Shown piece after piece: positions 1 through 7,248 of a stretch of 36,435 bases of DNA; position 1 is the first letter of the stretch; each line of letters starts with the position of its first letter. The DNA comes from Halieaceae bacterium UBA4452 (GTDB taxonomy: Bacteria > Pseudomonadota > Gammaproteobacteria > Pseudomonadales > Halieaceae): NCBI GenBank assembly GCA_002389505.1, contig DGPA01000017.1, positions 1 through 36,435 of the forward strand. The letters run 5' to 3'. The position numbers and the translations under genes were made by a program. The notes beneath the pieces were generated by a model. The model worked only from the letters and a program-made list of their open reading frames with translations. It was not told the origin of the DNA and searched no databases.

Positions 1-208
1 TCTCCAACGCACCCATCACATCACTAACCTGCTTCTTTGTTAGGCCGGTAGTGTCAGCAATAGAGCCGACAATTTGCGTTTTGGTCATTTTCTCAGAAAT
101 GGCCTTCACTTTAGCGGGTGCCTTGGCCGCAGCTTTTTTTGCGGGGGCTTTTTTGGCTACGGGTTTCTTAGTCGTTGCTTTTTTTGCTGCTGTTTTTTTA
201 GTTGCCAT
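1..208 (-). CDS. HU-family DNA-binding protein with Lys/Ala/Pro-rich N-terminal tail (C-terminus outside window)
   Basis: The gene begins at an ATG (206-208, read on the minus strand) and runs off the left edge, so only about 69 residues are visible. Residues 1-35 are a basic tail of AAKK, PAKK and PVAKK repeats. From about residue 36 the sequence becomes KMTKTQIVGSIADTTGL followed by TKKQVSDVMGALE, which is the start of the HU/IHF fold (two N-terminal helices). HU proteins are small dimeric nucleoid proteins that bend DNA; a histone H1-like tail should add non-specific DNA binding. An AAAAAGGTAAAC stretch upstream of the ATG can serve as ribosome binding site. The same kind of tail occurs on the phasin-like protein at 32657. 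Assignment to the HU fold is good; the exact subfamily cannot be judged without the C-terminus. Confidence 0.85.
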   Translation of the reverse strand, partial: MATKKTAAKKATTKKPVAKKAPAKKAAAKAPAKVKAISEKMTKTQIVGSIADTTGLTKKQVSDVMGALE

Positions 209-452
209 GGGTTGTGTTTACCTTTTTGCTGATTTGACGGAGAGGTTGAGACTGCACCTACACCTACATTTGCAGTGTGTTGTGTGCAATCAACAGGATT
301 GAACCTGAATAAAAATCACTGGACAAGCGTTTTCTACAAAAAGAAGCCCGCAGCGCGGCCGACCGTCTATTTCCCGATCTTTTTTTAACCCTTCCCGCAG
401 ACGATCTAGCTCCGTAGAATGCCAGACTCCAATTGATAAGAATGGTTTCACC

Positions 453-2165
453 ATGCGCGCCAGCCAGTTTTTACTATCAACCCTGAAAGAAAACCCCTCT
501 GATGCCGAAGTGACAAGTCATCAACTAATGCTTCGAGCCGGGTTGATACGGCGTGTCGCCGCAGGCATTTATACCTGGATGCCCTTAGGCTTGCGCGTAT
601 TGCGTAAAGTTGAGCAAGTCGTACGTGAGGAGATGAATCGCACTGGCGCACTTGAGCTGTCTATGCCCATCGTGCAACCCGCAGAGCTGTGGACCGAATC
701 CGGACGCTGGGAGCAATACGGCCCTGAACTTGCTCGACTACAGGATCGACACGGCAGAGATTTTTGCTTAGGCCCTACCCATGAAGAAGTTATCACCCAG
801 GTAGGTCGGACTGAACTGAAGAGCTACAAGCAATTACCAAAAAACTTTTATCAACTACAGACCAAATTCAGGGATGAAATAAGGCCGCGGTTTGGAGTGA
901 TGCGCTCCCGAGAATTCATAATGAAAGATGCCTATTCGTTTCACGTAAATCATGCGTCTCTGGAACACACCTACTGGCAGATGTACGAGGCCTACTCGAC
1001 GATTTTCACTCGACTAGGCTTGAACTTTAGACCCGTGGTTGCCGACACCGGATCAATAGGAGGCAGTCACTCCCATGAGTTTCACGTGCTGGCGGAATCG
1101 GGAGAGGATGATATCGCCTTTTCTACTGGCAGCAACTATGCCGCCAACGTTGAACTGGCCGAGGCCCTAGCTCCACAAAGCGCGAGAATAGAACCCTGCG
1201 AATCCCTGGAGAAATTTGCAACGCCGCAAGTCAAAACTATTGAAGATTTAGTGAAAAGCGCCGGTATTGCTATTGAAAAGACTATCAAAACATTGTTCGT
1301 TAAAGCCGATGATGGCGATTTGGTCGCTCTGATTGTCCGCGGCGATCATCGCCTGAATACTATTAAAGCGGAAAAGCTGCCCGGACTGGTCCAGCCGTTG
1401 ACAATGGCAGATGAAAAGCAGGTCGTAGACGCCGTAGGTGCTGGCTTTGGCTCCCTGGGGCCCGTTGGTCTTAGCCAGCGCGTCATTGTTGATCGCAGTG
1501 CCGCCGCGCTCACTGACTTCGTCTGTGGCGCAAATGAGCCCGAGCATCACTATCGGGGTGTTAACTGGGAGCGGGATATCCCCGATGTTGAGATCGCTGA
1601 TTTACGAGAAGTCATCGCCGGAGACCCTAGTCCCTGTGGCACCGGTACGCTGGAGATTCGGCGTGGTATCGAGGTTGGCCACATTTTTCAACTCGGTACT
1701 AAGTACAGCGAGGCCATGAACGCTGTTGTGCTCGATGAGAACGGTAAGAGCGTGCCCATGGCAATGGGCTGCTATGGCATCGGTATTACGCGTATCGTCG
1801 CCGCCGCTATTGAGCAGAATCATGATCAACAGGGTATTGTCTGGCCGATAGCTATGGCGCCATTTGCCGTCGCGCTGGTGCCCCTCGGTATGGATAAATC
1901 AGCGGCGGTAGCAGCGGCTACCGAGGCGCTCTACGACACATTAATCACCGCCGGGATTGAGGTGTTTATGGATGACCGAAAAGAGCGGCCCGGGGTGAAA
2001 TTTGCTGAAATGGAACTGCTCGGTATTCCGCTGCGAGTCACCCTCGGTGAGCGTTCGCTCAAAGAGGGCCAGCTAGAGATTCAAGCTCGACGAGGGGGAG
2101 CCACTGAACAGGTCGAGGTCGGTGCGGCATTTAACCGCATTGAGTCGCTGTTAGCCTCGTTGTAG
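453..2165 (+). CDS. proS: Prolyl-tRNA synthetase (bacterial type with editing insertion)
   Basis: This enzyme charges tRNA-Pro with proline in the cytoplasm. The 570-residue length is normal for the bacterial type. The N-terminal class II catalytic core shows the characteristic start (SQFLLSTLKENPSDAEV), motif 2 (RPRFGVMRSREFIMKDAYSF) and motif 3 (GCYGIGITRIVAAAIEQ). Between them, at roughly residues 225-400, lies the YbaK-like insertion domain that hydrolyses mischarged Ala-tRNA-Pro (KTLFVKADDGDLVALIVRGDH). The last 100 residues are the anticodon-binding domain. The ATG at 453 gives the canonical family N-terminus, although only a weak AAGAATGG lies upstream. The gene is followed after 4 bases by a transglycosylase gene, so the two may be co-transcribed. 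Confidence 0.97.
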   Translation: MRASQFLLSTLKENPSDAEVTSHQLMLRAGLIRRVAAGIYTWMPLGLRVLRKVEQVVREEMNRTGALELSMPIVQPAELWTESGRWEQYGPELARLQDRHGRDFCLGPTHEEVITQVGRTELKSYKQLPKNFYQLQTKFRDEIRPRFGVMRSREFIMKDAYSFHVNHASLEHTYWQMYEAYSTIFTRLGLNFRPVVADTGSIGGSHSHEFHVLAESGEDDIAFSTGSNYAANVELAEALAPQSARIEPCESLEKFATPQVKTIEDLVKSAGIAIEKTIKTLFVKADDGDLVALIVRGDHRLNTIKAEKLPGLVQPLTMADEKQVVDAVGAGFGSLGPVGLSQRVIVDRSAAALTDFVCGANEPEHHYRGVNWERDIPDVEIADLREVIAGDPSPCGTGTLEIRRGIEVGHIFQLGTKYSEAMNAVVLDENGKSVPMAMGCYGIGITRIVAAAIEQNHDQQGIVWPIAMAPFAVALVPLGMDKSAAVAAATEALYDTLITAGIEVFMDDRKERPGVKFAEMELLGIPLRVTLGERSLKEGQLEIQARRGGATEQVEVGAAFNRIESLLASL

Positions 2166-2169
2166 CCCT

Positions 2170-2754
2170 TTGCGCAGACATCTATTGACAGTGGTTGGGC
2201 TATTAGCGACCGTCAGCTACCCCACGATGGGCCATGGCAATGATGATCGGCAGGCATTACGTGATTTTTTGGAGCAAACCATTGCATCGACGGCCAGTTT
2301 TGACGACCGCTTTGAGGCGGAGGTGTGGCTGGTCGATATGCAAGCTCGGCTCGCTTTTTTTATCAAGGACCCCAACAAACGGCTTGAACTCCTTAAGCAG
2401 ATACACCGGGCCGCCACCGATAGTGGACTGACGCCCGAATTGGTGCTGGCGCTGATTCAAGTAGAGAGCGCGTTTGATCGATTTGCGGTATCGCGCGCTG
2501 GTGCTCAGGGTTATATGCAAGTCATGCCATTCTGGAAAAAAGAGATTGGCCGATCAGAAGACAACCTTACCGACGTGGTAACCAACCTTCGCTACGGCTG
2601 TCGTATTTTGCAGTTTTATCTGCAGCGGGAAAACGGCGATTTGCACCGCGCGCTAGCCGCGTATAACGGCTCACTGGGTAGTCGACGATACAGTGATAAG
2701 GTGTACAACGCTTGGTCGACCCGCTGGCGCACCGCGCCATTGGACTGGCGATGA
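2170..2754 (+). CDS. Periplasmic lytic transglycosylase, SLT domain
   Basis: A 194-residue protein with a TTG start and a probable signal peptide (basic MRRH, then a hydrophobic stretch to about residue 20). Residues about 80-185 form a Slt-type lytic transglycosylase domain: ALIQVESAFDRFAVSRAGAQ carries the presumed catalytic Glu99, followed by GYMQVMPFWKKEIG and the AAYNGS motif near the end. Such enzymes cleave the MurNAc-GlcNAc bond of peptidoglycan to form 1,6-anhydro products. The TTG lies 4 bases after the proS stop with no clear Shine-Dalgarno sequence, so translation may be coupled. An ATG at 2227 is a possible alternative but would remove the signal peptide. ProS followed by a small SLT protein is an arrangement I recall from other gammaproteobacteria. 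Confidence 0.88.
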   Translation: MRRHLLTVVGLLATVSYPTMGHGNDDRQALRDFLEQTIASTASFDDRFEAEVWLVDMQARLAFFIKDPNKRLELLKQIHRAATDSGLTPELVLALIQVESAFDRFAVSRAGAQGYMQVMPFWKKEIGRSEDNLTDVVTNLRYGCRILQFYLQRENGDLHRALAAYNGSLGSRRYSDKVYNAWSTRWRTAPLDWR

Positions 2755-2794
2755 CAATAGCATAGCCGCATTGGACTATAGGAGAATCAACTCG

Positions 2795-3634
2795 GTGGAT
2801 GACCTCACACTACTCAATCGATGGAATGTTGATTTCGCGAAAGTCATCGCCGCTTCGGGGACTGATGACTTTTTTCAGGTTCTCTTTGACGCGATCCGCA
2901 ATCAGGTCAAGATAAGCTTCCCTCAGGTCTGGCTATATCACCGGGATTTACCGCCAAAAGTACTCGATTCTGATATTCCAAAAGCCGATAGGGCGCTGCA
3001 AATTGATCGCTATTTAGAGGGGCCCTACCGAGAGGATCCCTTTTACCAGCTATCCATGAGCGGCCCCCGAAGCCACATTTATCGGCTAGGTCGGCTAGCG
3101 GGAGGTGACTTTCAGGCGTCAGGCTATTACAAAGATTATTACGGTGGTACTGCCACGGTCGACGAAGTCATGTTTCTCACCAAACTGGAAGACGGCAGCG
3201 TGGTTAACTTATGTATTATGCGGTTGGATAGCCAAGGCACTTTCAGCCAAGCTGATTACGACTTACTGTATTCACTATCAGAGCCCATTGCCGCCATCAT
3301 TCAATCGCACTGTCACCGAGATGATTTCGTGGTTAGCAACCTACTGCAGCCCGGATTGGACGCGCAAATTGACAGGGCCTTTCGTACCTTTGGCGTCGAC
3401 TTTGTCAGTACCCGAGAGCGAGAAGTCCTCGAACTGATGCTGCGAGGTTACGGTGCCGATGTCACCGCGGAGCGGCTCGACATATCCCTTGAGACAGTGC
3501 GGCGGCACAGAAAATCGATTTATAAAAAAATTGATGTCAATTCCCAAACAGACCTATTCGCGCTATTTATCAATGTTATGCCCTACATTGGCGAGGCGCA
3601 GGGCGGCGATCCATTATCGGTCTACATGGGCTGA
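2795..3634 (+). CDS. LuxR-family transcriptional regulator (orphan N-terminal domain)
   Basis: A 279-residue regulator. The last 65 residues are a LuxR/GerE helix-turn-helix: STREREVLELMLRGYGADV then TAERLDISLETVRRHRKSIYKKI, the usual scaffold and recognition helices. The first 210 residues are not a receiver domain; they carry a YYKDYYGGTATVDEVMF segment and a predicted alpha/beta ligand-sensor-like region I cannot name, and I do not see the autoinducer-binding signature. I place the start at GTG 2795 because AGGAG (2780-2784) lies 10 bases upstream; the open frame extends further up into the preceding gene without a better site. It lies just upstream of, and parallel to, the PuuA-like glutamine synthetase, so it plausibly controls that gene; this is inference. 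Confidence 0.85.
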   Translation: MDDLTLLNRWNVDFAKVIAASGTDDFFQVLFDAIRNQVKISFPQVWLYHRDLPPKVLDSDIPKADRALQIDRYLEGPYREDPFYQLSMSGPRSHIYRLGRLAGGDFQASGYYKDYYGGTATVDEVMFLTKLEDGSVVNLCIMRLDSQGTFSQADYDLLYSLSEPIAAIIQSHCHRDDFVVSNLLQPGLDAQIDRAFRTFGVDFVSTREREVLELMLRGYGADVTAERLDISLETVRRHRKSIYKKIDVNSQTDLFALFINVMPYIGEAQGGDPLSVYMG

Positions 3635-3739
3635 CACTTTCGCCGGCCGTCATAGCCGCGGCTGACCCATCCAGGGCATTGCGTTTAAATGCACCACCCC
3701 GCATTCTACTGCCGCTAACCTATTGACCACTGAGCACAC

Positions 3740-5083
3740 ATGCGGCGCGAGATTGACCTGTTTTTAACGGCTTACCCCGACATTACGATGATTGAGGCAT
3801 TGATCACCGATGGTAATGGTATTGCTCGCGGAAAATGGATTCCCAGGGGAAAAATACAAGCCGTACTCGAGAATGGTTTAAAACTACCAAAATCCGCTCT
3901 AGGCCTCGATATTTGGGGTCGAGATATTCCGGAACTGGCCTTCGACAATGGCGATATTGACGGCCACTGTAAGGTCATAGAAGAGTCCTTAACCCCTATG
4001 TTGACCATCAATGGGATCAACCAGGGGCAGCTAATAATGACCATGCACAATGACGATGGCTCGCCTTTTATGGGCGATCCCCGACAAATATTAGCCCAGC
4101 TAGTGCAGCGCTTTGCGGACCAAGAGCTATACCCTTGCATGGCTGTCGAACTTGAATTTAGCCTACTCCCCGATCCTGGCTACGATCGACCCTTGCGCGA
4201 CGCCCTCACTTCAGGAAAGTCCCCTGGCGGCAATCTCTATGCGCTGGAGGAACTCGACCGTCATGGGGAAATGCTAGAGGCGCTACGACAAGCCTTTGAG
4301 GTACAGGACTTACCCTATGAGGGCATCATTAAAGAGGCTGCTCCGGCTCAGTTCGAGATCAATATGGCGCATAGCCACAATGTTCTGGCGCTCGCTGACA
4401 AAATCATCCGCATGCAGCGTTGCGTACGAATGGTGGCGACGCGCTTTGGACTAATCGCCAGCTTCATGCCCAAACCCATGGACGATGAGGCAGGCAATGG
4501 TATGCACGTGCACTGCAGCTTACTGGACCACAACGATACCAATGTCTTTAGCGACGGCGGAAAAAAAGGGAGTAAACGGCTGGAGCAAGCTGTGGCAGGT
4601 TGCCTTAAATTAATGGCTGACTCTATGCTCATCTTCGCCCCCAGCTTTAACGCCTTCCGCCGCTTTCAACCCGGTAATCACGCGCCCACGATGGCTACTT
4701 GGGGGTGGGACAACCGCACAACCGCGATAAGAATCCCTGCAGGTCCACCGTCAGCCAAACGTATTGAACATCGTGTTGCTGGCGCAGATGCCAATCCTTA
4801 TTTAGCGCTCGCGGCGGTTCTCGCGGGCGTCCTGCATGGAATAGAAAATAAGCTCAAGCCAGTGGCCGCCACTGAAGGCAACGCTTGGCAGCAAGCGCAT
4901 ACGGCGGAATGTCTGCCAACACTCATGGATGATGCGATTCTCCGTTTCAGCCAATCAGCAGACGTAGCGCGCTACCTGGGCAGTGATTTTCAGACTATTT
5001 ATGGGAAAACCAAGCAGCAAGAGCTCGATGAGTTTCAACGCCGCGTGACTGATTTTGAAATAGAGACCTACCTACGACATTAA
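3740..5083 (+). CDS. Glutamine synthetase-family protein (PuuA-like gamma-glutamylamine synthetase)
   Basis: A 447-residue member of the glutamine synthetase fold. Visible signatures are the N-terminal beta-grasp (MIEALITDGNGIARGKW), the metal-binding Glu in AVELEFSLL, the GNGMHVHCSL motif, and the RFQPGNHAP and NRTTAIRIPAGPP active-site segments. The C-terminal RIEHRVAGADANPYLALAA is characteristic of the PuuA branch, which ligates glutamate to putrescine or other amines rather than ammonia. The adenylylation tyrosine loop of true GlnA is not evident. The ATG at 3740 is the first possible start after an in-frame TGA at 3731, which fixes the N-terminus. No other puu catabolic genes are nearby, so the amine substrate is unknown. 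Confidence 0.9.
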   Translation: MRREIDLFLTAYPDITMIEALITDGNGIARGKWIPRGKIQAVLENGLKLPKSALGLDIWGRDIPELAFDNGDIDGHCKVIEESLTPMLTINGINQGQLIMTMHNDDGSPFMGDPRQILAQLVQRFADQELYPCMAVELEFSLLPDPGYDRPLRDALTSGKSPGGNLYALEELDRHGEMLEALRQAFEVQDLPYEGIIKEAAPAQFEINMAHSHNVLALADKIIRMQRCVRMVATRFGLIASFMPKPMDDEAGNGMHVHCSLLDHNDTNVFSDGGKKGSKRLEQAVAGCLKLMADSMLIFAPSFNAFRRFQPGNHAPTMATWGWDNRTTAIRIPAGPPSAKRIEHRVAGADANPYLALAAVLAGVLHGIENKLKPVAATEGNAWQQAHTAECLPTLMDDAILRFSQSADVARYLGSDFQTIYGKTKQQELDEFQRRVTDFEIETYLRH

Positions 5084-5150
5084 TGCTTCCTAGACAGACC
5101 CAGCCTTAGTACCCTTACCGGCGTAGATCATTCGTAGGTGGGAGAACCGC

Positions 5151-5630
5151 ATGTCAGACTTGTATAGCTTTTCAGCACACACCGCCAAAGGCGACAACGT
5201 CGAGCTTAAGCACTACCAAGGCCGGGTGTTGTTAATTGTAAATACGGCTTCAAAGTGCGGCTTTACGCCCCAATATGACGGACTTGAGCAGCTCCAACAA
5301 ACCTTTCACGAGCGCGGGTTTGACGTACTGGCCTTTCCCTGTAATCAGTTTGGCAAGCAGGAGCCGGGGTCCGAGGAGCAAATCATTGAGTTTTGCTCCA
5401 TGAACTTCAACACCACATTCCCCCTGTTCGCAAAAATTGATGTCAATGGTGGCGCTACGCATCCGTTGTATGCCTGGCTGAAGCAGCAAGCACCCGGCAT
5501 TTTAGGCATCGGTGCCATCAAGTGGAACTTCACCAAGTTCCTCATAGACTCAGACGGTAACGTTGTGAAGCGTTATGGGAGTAACACTACCCCTGCGGCT
5601 ATTAGCAATGACATCGAAGCACTGCTCTGA
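5151..5630 (+). CDS. Glutathione peroxidase-family thiol peroxidase (Cys type)
   Basis: A 159-residue protein that reduces hydrogen peroxide and organic peroxides in the cytoplasm. The family motifs are present in order: NTASKCGFTPQY with the peroxidatic Cys36 in place of selenocysteine, FPCNQFGKQEPGS with a second Cys64 and the catalytic-tetrad Gln, and KWNFTKFLID with the tetrad Trp and Asn. Bacterial Cys-type members (BtuE-like) often accept electrons from thioredoxin rather than glutathione. A GGGAGA ribosome site sits 7 bases upstream of the ATG. The gene converges on prfC, whose stop lies only 4 bases away. Confidence 0.94.
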   Translation: MSDLYSFSAHTAKGDNVELKHYQGRVLLIVNTASKCGFTPQYDGLEQLQQTFHERGFDVLAFPCNQFGKQEPGSEEQIIEFCSMNFNTTFPLFAKIDVNGGATHPLYAWLKQQAPGILGIGAIKWNFTKFLIDSDGNVVKRYGSNTTPAAISNDIEALL

Positions 5631-5634
5631 GTCG

Positions 5635-7212
5635 TTAATGCTCTCTCGTTTCATTGAATCGAATATCGGGCCACCGCTCTTCCATTAGCGATAAATTAAC
5701 GCGGGTAGGCGCTAAATACGTTAGGTAGCCGCCACCATCTTCCGAGAGGTTGTCAGCGGCCTTCTTTCGAAACTCTTCTAATGCGCGGGGATCGTCGGCC
5801 TCAATCCAGCGCGCTGTGTAAATATTAATAGGCTCATAGATCGCCTCTACCTTGTACTCATCGCGCAGCCGATACGTCACCACATCAAACTGCAACTGCC
5901 CTACGGCACCGACAATTAAATCGGTTGCATTGAGTGGCGAAAAAACCTGCGTTGACCCCTCCTCCGACAGCTGCTGCAAGCCTTTTCGCAGAGCCTTCAA
6001 TTTCATTGGATCTGTGAGTCGAATACGGCGAAATAACTCGGGCGCAAAATGGGGTATGCCCGTGAAGCGAATGTCTTCACCACTGGTAAAAGTATCGCCA
6101 ATCTGAATGGTGCCATGGTTATGCAGGCCGATGATATCGCCAGAGAAGGCTTCTTCTACTAGGACCCTCTCGCCCGCTTTAAAAGATACGGCGTCCGCAA
6201 TTTTGACATCTTTGCCAGTACGCGTATGCCGCATTTTCATGCCTTTACTGTATTTTCCCGAGCACACTCTCACAAAGGCAATACGGTCTCGATGCTTGGG
6301 ATCCATATTGGCCTGAATTTTAAAGACAAAGCCTGAAAACTCTGGCTCAAAGGCACCAATCTCTCGACTCATTGTTGGTCGCGGCAATGGCTGAGGGGCC
6401 CATTCTACGAACTTGTCCAGCATCTCTCGCACACCAAAGTTCCCCAACGCCGTGCCAAAAAATACCGGCGTCAGCCTGCCCGCCAAAAATTCATCGAGCT
6501 CAAATTCATGACTTGCACCCCGCACCAATTCGATTTCGTCGCAGAAGCTCTCGTACTCATCGTCTAGCAAGGCTCGAGCTTCATCAGAGTCCAAGCCCTG
6601 AATTTGCTTATCGGGGGGTAGAACACTGTTGTTTCCCTGCTCAAAGAGGTGAATCACGTCCGTGTAGAGATTGTAAACACCCTTCAAATAGCGTCCCATA
6701 CCCACAGGCCAGTTAACGGGCGCACCGGTGATACCCAGCACCGCCTCAATTTCATCCAGTAACTCAATAGGATCGCGTATGTCACGATCAAGTTTATTGA
6801 CAAAGCTGATAATGGGCGTATCCCGTAAGCGGCAAACATTCATGAGCTTAATAGTGCGATCCTCGACACCCTTGGCACCATCGATAACCATCAACGCCGA
6901 ATCAACCGCCGTCAGGGTGCGGTAAGTATCCTCAGAAAAATCCTCGTGTCCGGGTGTATCGAGCAGGTTCACTGTCCGCGCACTGTAGGGAAACTGCATA
7001 ACCGAAGAGGTCACTGAAATGCCTCGCTCTTTTTCGAGGGACATCCAATCAGAAGTCGCCTGCGGGCCACGCTTACCCTTTACTGAGCCAGCCACCGTGA
7101 TGGCGCTGCCTAGCAATAAGAGTTTTTCAGTAATCGTCGTTTTGCCCGCATCGGGGTGAGAGATGATGGCAAAGGTTCGCCGTGCGGCAATATCGCGCGC
7201 TAATTCAGACAT
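5635..7212 (-). CDS. prfC: Peptide chain release factor 3
   Basis: RF3 is the translational GTPase that removes RF1/RF2 from the ribosome after termination. The 525-residue length is normal. The GTP-binding motifs are clear: G1 ISHPDAGKTTITEKLL, G3 DTPGHEDFSEDTYRTL and G4 NKLDRD. The middle and C-terminal parts follow the RF3 pattern rather than EF-G (for example FKIQANMDPKHRDRIAFVR and LRKGLQQLSEEGSTQVF). The ATG at 7212 is preceded by AGGAG at suitable spacing. It lies 36 bases downstream of the degenerate hybrid sensor-like gene on the same strand and could be read through from it. Confidence 0.97.
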   Translation of the reverse strand: MSELARDIAARRTFAIISHPDAGKTTITEKLLLLGSAITVAGSVKGKRGPQATSDWMSLEKERGISVTSSVMQFPYSARTVNLLDTPGHEDFSEDTYRTLTAVDSALMVIDGAKGVEDRTIKLMNVCRLRDTPIISFVNKLDRDIRDPIELLDEIEAVLGITGAPVNWPVGMGRYLKGVYNLYTDVIHLFEQGNNSVLPPDKQIQGLDSDEARALLDDEYESFCDEIELVRGASHEFELDEFLAGRLTPVFFGTALGNFGVREMLDKFVEWAPQPLPRPTMSREIGAFEPEFSGFVFKIQANMDPKHRDRIAFVRVCSGKYSKGMKMRHTRTGKDVKIADAVSFKAGERVLVEEAFSGDIIGLHNHGTIQIGDTFTSGEDIRFTGIPHFAPELFRRIRLTDPMKLKALRKGLQQLSEEGSTQVFSPLNATDLIVGAVGQLQFDVVTYRLRDEYKVEAIYEPINIYTARWIEADDPRALEEFRKKAADNLSEDGGGYLTYLAPTRVNLSLMEERWPDIRFNETREH

Positions 7213-7248
7213 GGTGGCTCCTGTATGGGACGGCGATTATGCCATTGC

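Noticed and set aside
270..289. TTGCA/TGCAA inverted arms and GTAGGT repeats upstream of the HU-like gene
   Set aside because: Short arms ten bases apart are expected by chance, and no regulator is suggested.
51..302. Plus-strand open frame of 83 codons at the left edge
   Set aside because: It is the antisense of the HU-like gene; its Ala/Phe-rich sequence is the mirror of the Lys/Ala tail.
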